42,131 nucleotides of DNA, from NCBI GenBank assembly GCA_019508115.1, contig JAEKMC010000132.1, positions 1-42,131 on the forward strand, given 5' to 3'. How positions within the stretch are numbered: position 1 is the first letter of the stretch; each line of letters begins with the position of its first letter. The DNA comes from Sphingomonas sp. (GTDB lineage: Bacteria; Pseudomonadota; Alphaproteobacteria; Sphingomonadales; Sphingomonadaceae). Positions 35,438 through 42,131 of this stretch are shown piece by piece. A program made the translations under genes and the position numbers. The notes beneath the pieces are model-generated. The model worked only from the letters and a program-made list of their open reading frames with translations. It searched no databases and had not been told where the DNA came from.

Positions 35438-35794
35438 TCAGCTGACCGCGACGGTCTCCAATGCCTGCTGCACCCCATCCAGCGTGAACGGTTTGGCGAG
35501 TTGGAGTGCGTGCGCATGCGCGGGCGGCGGCGGATCGACATGCCCGCCACTCGCGATGACGAAACCCACGCCCTTGGCCTTGAGCGCGTCCGCGACCGGC
35601 CAGCAGGCGCCGTCGCGCAGGTTGATATCGAGAATCGCGACATCGAACCCGCCTTGCTCGACCCGAACCAGCGCATCGGCGACGCTATCGCAATTGCCCG
35701 CCAGATCGTGGCCGAGCAGATCGATGAAATCCTCGATCATCATCGCGATAAGGGGTTCGTCTTCGATCACGAGGACGGACAAGGGCGCGGTCAT
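35438..35794 (-). CDS. single-domain response regulator
   Basis: This 118-residue receiver domain has no output domain. It shows E11-D12-E13 in VLVIEDEPLI (acidic pocket), the phospho-acceptor Asp in VAILDINLRDG, Ser in VIASGG and Lys in LAKPF. A Pro/His-rich insertion (HVDPPPPAHAHALQ) sits in the beta4-alpha4 to beta5 region, where receivers normally have a short loop. Single-domain receivers act as phosphate carriers or as binding switches, like DivK or CpdR around CckA. It lies 112 bases downstream of cckA on the same strand. A functional link with CckA is plausible from position but not shown; it is not recognisably DivK or CpdR. Confidence 0.85.
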   Translation of the reverse strand: MTAPLSVLVIEDEPLIAMMIEDFIDLLGHDLAGNCDSVADALVRVEQGGFDVAILDINLRDGACWPVADALKAKGVGFVIASGGHVDPPPPAHAHALQLAKPFTLDGVQQALETVAVS

Positions 35795-35854
35795 TCCGGT
35801 GGCAATATAACGCTAAGCCCCCGCCGCAAAGGCAAATCCTCTGGGCCTGATCGT

Positions 35855-35887
35855 TTTCGGCGGGAGCGCTCCGTGCCTCCGCCGAAA
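35855..35887. terminator. hairpin downstream of cckA
   Basis: TTTCGGCGG (35855-35863) pairs with CCGCCGAAA (35879-35887) around a 15-base loop between the cckA stop and the response-regulator start. There is no long T-run in either direction, so it may be only a weak terminator or an attenuating structure. Confidence 0.35.
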
Positions 35888-35906
35888 GCGTGAATCAGGG
35901 CTCTCT

Positions 35907-38303
35907 TCAAGGTCCGGGCCGATCAAGCGGTGGCAGCAGTGCGTCGCGCGCGGCGTGGCCGAGCTGCTGGACCGAGAAGGGCTTGGGCAGGAAGGAAACG
36001 CGGTCGATGTCGATCGATTTGCGCAATTGCTCCTCGGCATAGCCCGACATGAACAGGATCTTGAGATCGGGAAATTTTTCGCGCGCGGCGCGAACCAGGG
36101 TCGGACCGTCCATCTGCGGCATGACCACGTCGGAGATGAGCAGATCGATCTCCAGGCCCTCCTCCAGCAATTCGAGCGCCTCCTCGCCATTGTTGGCGGT
36201 GAGCACATGGTAACCCTGCCGGGTCAGCGCACGCTCGGCGACCGCACGTACCATCGCCTCGTCCTCGACCAGAAGGATCGTACCCGTGCCCCAGGTCTCG
36301 CCCGCGGGCTCGACCCGCACCGGCACCGCGGGCTCGGGCTCTTCCGCGGCATGGTGGACGGGCAGATAGATGACGAAGCTCGTCCCCTTCCCCACCTCCG
36401 AATCCGCGAAGATGAAGCCGTCGGTCTGCTTGACGATGCCGTAGACGGTGGAAAGGCCGAGGCCCGTCCCCTTGCCCACCTCCTTGGTGGTGAAGAAGGG
36501 TTCGAACACCTTGGCGATGATGTCGGGCGGGATGCCCGTGCCCGTGTCCGACACGCGCATCGCGGTATAATCCGCGACCGGCAATATCTCGCTGCGCATC
36601 CGTCGCACCTCGCTTGCGGTCACCCGGAATGTCTCGACCGTGAGCGTGCCGCCCTCGGGCATCGCGTCGCGCGCATTGACCGCAAGGTTGACGATCACCT
36701 GCTCGAGCTGGCCCGGGTCGGCGCGGACCAGGCCGAGATTGCGGCCATGCTTGACCTCGAGCTTGACCGTCTCGCCGAGCAGGCGGCGCAGCAGGTTCGA
36801 GATTTCGGAGATGATGTCGGGCAGCTGCAATATCTGCGGCCGCAGCGTCTGCTGGCGCGAGAAAGCGAGCAATTGCCGCGTCAGCGACGCCGCGCGGTTG
36901 CTGTTATGCTTGATCTGCTGGATATCGTCATAATCGATGTCGCCGGGCGTGTGGCGCATCATCATCAGGTCGCAATGGCCGATGATCGCGGTCAGGATAT
37001 TGTTGAAATCGTGCGCCACGCCCCCCGCGAGCTGGCCGACTGCCTGCATCTTGGTCGCCTGCGCCACCTGGCGCTTGAGCTTCGATTCCTCGCTATTGTC
37101 CTTGAGGCTGAGCAGCACCGCCGCATCGCCCAACCCCTTGGCGTTGGCGATCGTCAGCGCGACCGGCTCGTCGGGCCGGAATTTCAGCCGGATCGCAAGG
37201 TCGCCCGGCAGCGCGCGGCCGGCGGCGAAGCGGCGCACCGAATCCGACACGATCGCCTTGTCCTCGTCGGCGACGAGGTCGCTCGGATAGACCGCATGGT
37301 CGTCGGGGCCGAGCCCCGCCGCGCGGCGGAAAGCGTCGTTGAGGAACAGGAAACGCCCGTCGCGCTCGACCAGGGCCAAGCCCAGCGGCAGCATCGCCAG
37401 CAATTCGTGGAGATGGACGGTGGCGGCGCCGCGCGCGGCGGCGGCGGTCATCGCGTCGGGATCCTCGTCGAACATCAGGAACACGCTGGCTCCTTCGGCT
37501 GGGTCGTCCTCCAGCGCGACCGGCACGATCCGTAGCGGCGGCGCCTCCTCGGGATCGCGCGCGATCCGCACGCCGCCATCATCGCCGGTCTCGAGCAGGC
37601 TCGCCATGTTGACGCCCACCGGATCGGCGACGGCGTCGCCCAGCGCGCGGTAGGTGAAGACCTCGTTCGCGGCGACGATCGTGCCGTCGGGATCGACCAA
37701 GGCCAGCATCACGCCCGCCGCGCCCAGCCTCTTTCCGCCGACGCCGTCCAGCAAATCGCGCACCAGCGCATATTCGTTCTGCGGACCGATGCGGCGGAAG
37801 CGCCAGACGAGATGGTCTTCGCGCCGCCCCGCGCGCCGCAGCATCGCGTGCGCCGCGCCATCCTCGAATTGGAGCCCGTCGACCTCGGCCTGCCCGTCGC
37901 GCATCGCCATGCGCGCCGCGGCGGCGAGGCGGGCGAGATCGGCCGGCGGAAGCGGCAAATGCTCGGGCGAAACCGGCCCGCCGAACATCGCCACGAAAGA
38001 GGGGCTGACGCAGGCGAGCTCGCCGTTGCGATCGGTGACGATCGTCGCATCGGCGCCGTCCGCGAGCGCGGCATGGAGCAAGGTCCAGTCGCGCGGACTT
38101 TCGACCGATTGCGCGTGCGTGCGCAGCAGCCAGATGCCGGCAAGAATCGCACCCGCCAGCAGCAATGCCGCCAGCCCGATCAGGAAATATCCCGGCGCGA
38201 TCCGCGACCAGAGCAGCAGGATCGTCGCGCCGGCGAGAAGGAGGATCGCGACCGACAATAGCCCCCCACGCCCGCTTTTCGCGGGCGGCAGGGAGGGCAG
38301 CAA
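35907..38303 (-). CDS. cckA: hybrid sensor histidine kinase CckA (cell-cycle phosphorelay)
   Basis: This hybrid kinase starts the CckA-ChpT-CtrA phosphorelay. Two N-terminal membrane helices (15-32, 38-60) are followed by PAS-like regions (70-180, 195-280, 295-400). A HisKA domain has H431 in GGVAHDFNNILTAI, the HATPase domain has NLAVNARDAMPEGG, DTGTGIPPDI and GKGTGLGLSTVYGI, and the C-terminal receiver has ILLVEDEAMVR and D725 in LLISDVVMPQMDG. The start is uncertain: no ATG or GTG is in frame before the first helix. TTG at 38303 (AAGG five bases before) is used here, but GGGAGGAG lies in front of an in-frame ATC at 38321, which would give an N-terminus M-ATKAQLLPS. It follows the M13 peptidase gene by 24-42 bases. 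Confidence 0.93.
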   Translation of the reverse strand: MLPSLPPAKSGRGGLLSVAILLLAGATILLLWSRIAPGYFLIGLAALLLAGAILAGIWLLRTHAQSVESPRDWTLLHAALADGADATIVTDRNGELACVSPSFVAMFGGPVSPEHLPLPPADLARLAAAARMAMRDGQAEVDGLQFEDGAAHAMLRRAGRREDHLVWRFRRIGPQNEYALVRDLLDGVGGKRLGAAGVMLALVDPDGTIVAANEVFTYRALGDAVADPVGVNMASLLETGDDGGVRIARDPEEAPPLRIVPVALEDDPAEGASVFLMFDEDPDAMTAAAARGAATVHLHELLAMLPLGLALVERDGRFLFLNDAFRRAAGLGPDDHAVYPSDLVADEDKAIVSDSVRRFAAGRALPGDLAIRLKFRPDEPVALTIANAKGLGDAAVLLSLKDNSEESKLKRQVAQATKMQAVGQLAGGVAHDFNNILTAIIGHCDLMMMRHTPGDIDYDDIQQIKHNSNRAASLTRQLLAFSRQQTLRPQILQLPDIISEISNLLRRLLGETVKLEVKHGRNLGLVRADPGQLEQVIVNLAVNARDAMPEGGTLTVETFRVTASEVRRMRSEILPVADYTAMRVSDTGTGIPPDIIAKVFEPFFTTKEVGKGTGLGLSTVYGIVKQTDGFIFADSEVGKGTSFVIYLPVHHAAEEPEPAVPVRVEPAGETWGTGTILLVEDEAMVRAVAERALTRQGYHVLTANNGEEALELLEEGLEIDLLISDVVMPQMDGPTLVRAAREKFPDLKILFMSGYAEEQLRKSIDIDRVSFLPKPFSVQQLGHAARDALLPPLDRPGP

Positions 38304-38345
38304 TTGCGCCTTGGTCGCGATCTTTTCTCTCCTCCCGTCCCGGGC

Positions 38346-40421
38346 CTACCAGACCAGGACGCGCTGATCCGGCGGCAGATACATCTTCGATTCGGGCCCG
38401 ATCTTATAGGCGTCATACCAGGGCTGGAGATTGCGGATCATCCACACGCGCTGGATCGAGGGCGAATGCGGATCGGTCAGCAGGCGCTGGCGCAGATTGG
38501 CTTCGCGATAATTGCGCCGCCAGACCTGCGCATAGCCGAGATAGAAACGCTGATCGCCGGTATAGCCGTCGATCACCGGGGCCGGCTTGCCGCCGAGCGC
38601 CATCAGATAAGCATCGTGCGAGACGGTCAGGCCCGCCAGATCGGCCATATTCTCGCCGAGCGTCAGCGCACCTTTCAGATGCATGCCCGGCAGCGGCTCG
38701 TACGCGTCATATTGCGCGACCAGCTTGCCCGTCATCGCGGTGAAATTCGCGACGTCCTTGGTCGTCCACCAGTCGGTCAGCCGCCCATGGCTGTCATATT
38801 TCGCGCCCTGGTCGTCGAAATGATGGCTGAGCTCGTGCCCGATCACCGTGCCGATGCCGCCATAATTGACCGCCGGATCGGCATGCGGATCGAAGAAAGG
38901 CGGCTGCAATATCGCCGCCGGGAACACGATCTCGACCATGCCGAAATTGGCATAAGCATTGATGGTCATCGGGGTCATGCCCCATTCCCAGCGATAGATC
39001 GGCTTGCCCAGCTTGTGGGCGTCGTAATCGCTCTGCCACTGGTGCGTGCGCCACGCATTGCCGAACGCGTCGCCCGACGCGATCTGCAGCGAGGAATATT
39101 CCTTCCACTGGCTCGGATAGCCGATCTTCGGCGTGAAGGCGGCGAGCTTGGCATGTGCCTTGATCTTGGTTTCGGGCGCCATCCACGTCAATTTGTCGAT
39201 CCGGGCATCCATCGCCGCGATGATGTTATGCACCAGCTGGTCGGCCGCCGCCTTGGTCTCGGGCGGGAAATATTTGGCGACATAGATTTTGCTGACGTCG
39301 TCGGCGAGCGCGTCGCTCACGAAATCCACGCCGCGTTTCCAGCGGTCCTGCTGCTGCGGAACGCCCGACAAGATCGTGCCGAAGAAAGCAAAATGCTCCT
39401 GGTCGAACGTGCGCGGCAGCACGCCCGCATAAGTGTCGAGCGAGCGGACCAGCAACTGATCCTTCAGCACCGACAGCGGTGCGGTGGCGACCAGCTTGGC
39501 AATGCTCGCGACCGCGCTCGGCTGCGCGACGATCACGCTGTCGACCGGCGTGTTGATGTCCTTGAAATAGGTGATGAAGTCGAACCCGGGGGCGGACTTG
39601 GCCATCGCCGCGACCGTCATCTTGTTATAGGTCTTGGTCGCATCGCGGCTGTCGATCCGCGTCCAGCTGACCTTGGCGATCTCGGTCTCGAAATCGACGA
39701 TCGCCTTCGCGCGCGCGGCCGCGTCGGGCTCGCCCGCGAGCGTCAGCATCTTGGCGATATGCGCCTGATAGGCCGCCTTGGTCTCGGCGAGCTTGGCATC
39801 GGTCGAGAGATAATAATCGCGGTCCGGCAGGCCCAGCCCGCCTTGCGCCAGGCTCAACGCATAGACGTCGGGATTCTTGTCATCCTGGCCGACGCCATCG
39901 CCGAACACGCCGCTGATCCCGGCGCGATCCGCTTCCGCCGCGAGCGCGGCATAATCGGCCTTGGACTTCAGCCCCTTGATCTTGTCGAGCCACGGTTGGA
40001 TCGGCGTCAGGCCCTTGGATTCGATCGTCGCGGTATCGAGATAGGTCGCATAGGCCGCGCCGATCTTCGAAGCAGGATCGGCCTTGGCATCCTCCAATAT
40101 GCCGCGCGTGCGCTGGCGCGACAGATCCGCCAGCACCTCGAACGACCCAAAGCTGGATTTGTCCGGCGGGATCACGGTGCTCTTGGCCCAGGTGCCGTTC
40201 GCGAAGCCATAGAAATCGTCGCCCGGCGCGACCGTCTTGTCCATCCCCGCCTCGTCGAACCCGAATGTGCCGAGCTGCGGCTTGTCTGCGGCCAGCGCCG
40301 CCTGCTGGCCCGCGACCGGGCCGACTGCGGCCCCGGTCGGCTTGTTCGCCGGCGGCGCGGCGGTGGCGGAGGAAAAAGCGAACAGGCTGCCGGCGAGCAG
40401 CAGAAGGGATTTGGATGACAT
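38346..40421 (-). CDS. M13-family zinc metallopeptidase (neprilysin-like, PepO type)
   Basis: This 691-residue precursor has a signal peptide (residues 1-21, LLLLAGSLFAFSSATAA), so it acts in the periplasm or is surface-associated. The zinc site is H529-E530-x2-H533 in IGHELSHHFDDQG, with the third ligand E590 in GENMADLAGL. The NAYANFGMVEIVFPAAILQPPFF block is the S1' substrate strand (the NAYY/NAF motif of the family). The C-terminus LVW keeps the Trp typical of neprilysins. It should cleave peptides of up to about 40 residues on the amino side of hydrophobic residues. It precedes cckA in the same direction, perhaps sharing transcripts; a functional link is not obvious. Confidence 0.95.
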   Translation of the reverse strand: MSSKSLLLLAGSLFAFSSATAAPPANKPTGAAVGPVAGQQAALAADKPQLGTFGFDEAGMDKTVAPGDDFYGFANGTWAKSTVIPPDKSSFGSFEVLADLSRQRTRGILEDAKADPASKIGAAYATYLDTATIESKGLTPIQPWLDKIKGLKSKADYAALAAEADRAGISGVFGDGVGQDDKNPDVYALSLAQGGLGLPDRDYYLSTDAKLAETKAAYQAHIAKMLTLAGEPDAAARAKAIVDFETEIAKVSWTRIDSRDATKTYNKMTVAAMAKSAPGFDFITYFKDINTPVDSVIVAQPSAVASIAKLVATAPLSVLKDQLLVRSLDTYAGVLPRTFDQEHFAFFGTILSGVPQQQDRWKRGVDFVSDALADDVSKIYVAKYFPPETKAAADQLVHNIIAAMDARIDKLTWMAPETKIKAHAKLAAFTPKIGYPSQWKEYSSLQIASGDAFGNAWRTHQWQSDYDAHKLGKPIYRWEWGMTPMTINAYANFGMVEIVFPAAILQPPFFDPHADPAVNYGGIGTVIGHELSHHFDDQGAKYDSHGRLTDWWTTKDVANFTAMTGKLVAQYDAYEPLPGMHLKGALTLGENMADLAGLTVSHDAYLMALGGKPAPVIDGYTGDQRFYLGYAQVWRRNYREANLRQRLLTDPHSPSIQRVWMIRNLQPWYDAYKIGPESKMYLPPDQRVLVW

Positions 40422-40535
40422 TGCGGAGGGATCCTGCGAAATCTGCGTATGGCAACGGGTTAGCGCCTCGAACGCTGGTTGAGGGGTGTTTCCCGGTCGA
40501 AACCGCCTCCTTCAACCGCTGCGACACCTCTCCGT

Positions 40536-40572
40536 CAGCCCTGCGGGCTGCCACCTCCCCTTCCAGGGGAGG
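40536..40572. repeat. double-hairpin interspersed repeat downstream of smpB
   Basis: CAGCCC-TGC-GGGCTG (40536-40550) is followed by CCTCCCC-TTCCA-GGGGAGG (40554-40572). Two adjacent perfect stems between the smpB stop and the M13 peptidase start fit a mobile-type palindromic repeat of sphingomonads. It may also end the smpB transcript. Confidence 0.55.
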
Positions 40573-40596
40573 ATTTAGGCGGAAGCCCGCCCGTGC

Positions 40597-41079
40597 TCAC
40601 CCCCGATCGCGCATCAGCCTCTGTTGGTCGCGCTTCCAATCGCGATCCTTCATCGTCTCCCGCTTGTCGTGGAGCTTCTTGCCCTTGGCGAGCGCGAGTT
40701 CGACCTTCGCCCTGCCCCGGCTGTTGAAATAGACCGACATCGGGATCAGCGTCATCCCTTCGCGGCTCAGCCCCTTGTGGATCTTCTCGATCTCGCGCTC
40801 GTGCAGCAGCAATTTGCGTGCGCGCTTGGGCTCGTGATTGAAGCGGTTGCCGTGGCTGAATTCGGGGATATTGGCGTTGATCAGGCTCGCCTGGCCATCC
40901 TTCACATCGGCATAGGCTTCCGCGATCGATCCCTCGCCAAAGCGCAGCGATTTCACCTCGGTCCCCGTCAGCGCGATCCCCGCCTCGAAAAATTCCTCGA
41001 GGAAATATTCGAACCGCGCGCGCCGGTTCTCGGCGACGACCTTCTTCTTGTCGAATTCGGGGGGACGGGGGCGTGCCAT
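40597..41079 (-). CDS. smpB: SsrA-binding protein
   Basis: This 160-residue protein binds tmRNA and rescues stalled ribosomes. It has the beta-barrel blocks [61 protein letters not shown] and [34 protein letters not shown]. The basic C-terminal tail ([18 protein letters not shown]) enters the ribosomal mRNA channel. Length is normal and nothing is odd. The ssrA gene is not in the window. It precedes the M13 peptidase by 175 bases, which include a repeat. Confidence 0.97.
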   Translation of the reverse strand: MARPRPPEFDKKKVVAENRRARFEYFLEEFFEAGIALTGTEVKSLRFGEGSIAEAYADVKDGQASLINANIPEFSHGNRFNHEPKRARKLLLHEREIEKIHKGLSREGMTLIPMSVYFNSRGRAKVELALAKGKKLHDKRETMKDRDWKRDQQRLMRDRG

Positions 41080-41142
41080 GGGATTCGGGTGCGATGTAGG
41101 GGCTATTGCAAGGAGTGGCTAGGGTTGGGGCCATTCCTGAGG

Positions 41143-41523
41143 TCAGTGAGACGCCCGCCTGGTGAAGCGGTAGGCCGTCGCGCCAGCGTAGAGCTCAATC
41201 CTGGTCGGCGCAGGGAGCTTGTCGAACCGTAGCTTGAGTATCGAGCGAGTCCCGTCCACGTCGAAGCCCTGATAGGGGACGACGCCGACATAGGTACGCG
41301 GCAGGATATAGGGCCCGACCGCATCCCTCGCCACGGTGTAGCGGACGGTTTGCTGATCATTGAGCAGCATCTTGCCATCCCCGAGCTTGATGGTGCCGCA
41401 GCAGTCGTTCGCGAACGTGCCGTCCTGGCCGGCTCTCACCACGGGCTCATGTCGTAAGATGAGGAACATAAGCAGCGCCTCCGCGCCGGCCCCGACCACG
41501 CCCGAAATGATCCAGCGCTGCAT
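41143..41523 (-). CDS. membrane-anchored protein of unknown function
   Basis: This 126-residue protein has one N-terminal helix (WIISGVVGAGAEALLMFLIL, residues 4-23) and a mostly beta-looking soluble part with GTIKLGDGKMLLNDQQTVRYTV, PYILPRTYVGVVPYQGFDVDG and LKLRFDKLPAPTRIELY. A CC pair (NDCCGTI) is exposed after the helix. No family is recognised. The soluble part would be periplasmic if the helix is a signal anchor. Its neighbours (smpB, damaged ABC genes) give no clue. Confidence 0.6.
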   Translation of the reverse strand: MQRWIISGVVGAGAEALLMFLILRHEPVVRAGQDGTFANDCCGTIKLGDGKMLLNDQQTVRYTVARDAVGPYILPRTYVGVVPYQGFDVDGTRSILKLRFDKLPAPTRIELYAGATAYRFTRRASH

Positions 41524-41559
41524 CCTCGTTCACCCTTCGCTTGCGAAACACCGGGCGGA

Positions 41560-41721
41560 TCACCCTGTGATCGCGATGACATTATCGTCGGAGTTGCGGT
41601 CGATCACGACATCATAGCAATCGGTACCCGCGAAGCCCGGCCTGGCGGCGGTGACAAAACTTGATCTGCTGCACTCCGCCATGAACCGCGACCGGCCGTA
41701 GCGCGAACACGGCCTTCGCAT
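41560..41721 (-). pseudogene. possible gene remnant overlapping the damaged end of the ABC ATPase gene
   Basis: In a frame different from the ATPase ORF, a 53-residue reading frame ends in FVTAARPGFAGTDCYDVVIDRNSDDNVIAITG. It has balanced, protein-like composition compared with the Arg/Gly-rich ATPase-frame tail. No start with a ribosome site is evident and I recognise no family. It may be the end of a second, otherwise lost gene fused to the truncated ATPase gene. Confidence 0.25.
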
Positions 41722-42131
41722 CGAGCAGACCCCAGGTGGGCATGCCCGCGCAGTTCAGCGGCTAGATCCTTTGGCGCGCCCTCGAGCAGGATGCGGCCTT
41801 CCGACAGCACCGCCATGCGCGGGCAAAGATCCGCGACATTGTCGACGATCTGCGTGGAGAGGATGACGACAGTAGTGTCGCCGATTCCGGCGAGCAGGTT
41901 GAGGAAGCGGTTGCGTTCTTCCGGATCGAGCCCGGCGGTGGGCTCGTCGACGATGAGCAGCCGGGGATTGCCGATCAGTGCCTGGGCGATACCGAAACGC
42001 TGGCGCATGCCGCCCGAGAAGCCGGCCAGCGCCTTCTTGCGCACGCTCCATAGATTGACCTGATGGAGCAGAGCCTCGACCGTCTCCTTGCGTTCGGCGC
42101 GATCGGCGAGGCCCTTCAGTACCGCCATATG
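41604..42131 (-). pseudogene. ABC-transporter ATPase, 5' end outside window, C-terminus and H-loop damaged
   Basis: The visible part begins after the Walker A region, which lies beyond the window. It has the signature FSGGMRQRFGIAQALIG, Walker B LLIVDEPTAGLDPEERNRF and LSTQIVDNVADLCPRMAVLSEGRILLEGAP. The H-loop position that should be His (LSTHIVE in relatives) is Gln, codon CAG at 41850-41852. After APKDLAAEL (about 41750) the frame is unlike any ATPase and reads through Arg/Gly-rich sequence to 41604. The family normally continues with about 60 more residues. So the gene is probably truncated or fused with other DNA. It belongs to the ABC-2 type exporters (CcmA-like ATPase) often found with M1-peptidase-like permeases. 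Confidence 0.65.

Overview
The window is GC-rich, densely coded chromosomal DNA of an alphaproteobacterium, most likely a Sphingomonadaceae member (Sphingomonas-like). The evidence is the lon-hupB-tRNA-Val cluster, CckA, a DUF2794 gene, a cytoplasmic PhoR, the alphaproteobacterial SOS box (GAAC-N7-GAAC) before recA, and protein sequences that look sphingomonad throughout. The taxonomy is inferred from recognition, not from a search.

Layout. 1-2.4 kb: the 5' end of pgsA, a GNAT acetyltransferase, an LplT-like MFS transporter and a 38-residue membrane peptide. 2.46-3.08 kb: an Ala/Lys/Pro-rich histone-H1-like protein with a hydrophobic C-terminus. 3.2-8.85 kb: a xylose locus (xyl-box operator, GH43 glycosidase, xylB, xylA, terminator) followed by a separate aldehyde dehydrogenase. 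8.85-10.2 kb: a membrane protein and its PadR regulator, which is frameshifted, with a palindromic operator. 10.3-13.6 kb: a family III CoA-transferase, ogt, a broken rseP and a PAP2-like remnant. 13.6-16.7 kb: tRNA-Val(CAC), HU and Lon. 16.75-21.6 kb: a double-domain retropepsin-like protein coupled to glmS, a GAF protein and glmU (UDP-GlcNAc supply). 21.8-24.9 kb: gph, phoR, a broken phoU and phoB, without pstSCAB. 25-28.75 kb: DUF2794, cysE and alaS. 28.8-34.1 kb: a Tat-exported Xaa-Pro peptidase, a TPR-type protein, an alpha/beta hydrolase, an XRE/membrane-protein pair and a lipoprotein, lying between alaS and recA. 34.2-41.1 kb: recA with SOS box, a single-domain response regulator, cckA, an M13 peptidase and smpB. 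41.1 kb to the end: a small membrane-anchored protein and a damaged ABC-transporter ATPase that runs off the window.

How the genes work together. GH43 releases pentose, XylA isomerises xylose and XylB phosphorylates xylulose, probably under a LacI-type XylR repressor that is not in the window. GlmS and GlmU feed peptidoglycan and LPS precursors. PhoR/PhoB is a phosphate two-component system whose usual inhibitory partners (Pst, PhoU) are missing or broken here. Lon, HU, RecA, SmpB, AlaRS and CckA are housekeeping.

I did not find a CRISPR array, prophage, transposase, retroelement, toxin-antitoxin pair or defence island, and I see no clear undescribed system. The most unusual signal is a recurring one: at least three genes (padR, rseP, phoU), and probably the ABC ATPase, are interrupted by frameshifts. 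In rseP and phoU, and probably padR, a short expected stretch is also missing, while neighbouring housekeeping genes are intact. This is either real gene decay or a systematic assembly artefact, and raw reads would decide. Inverted-repeat elements lie at several gene ends.
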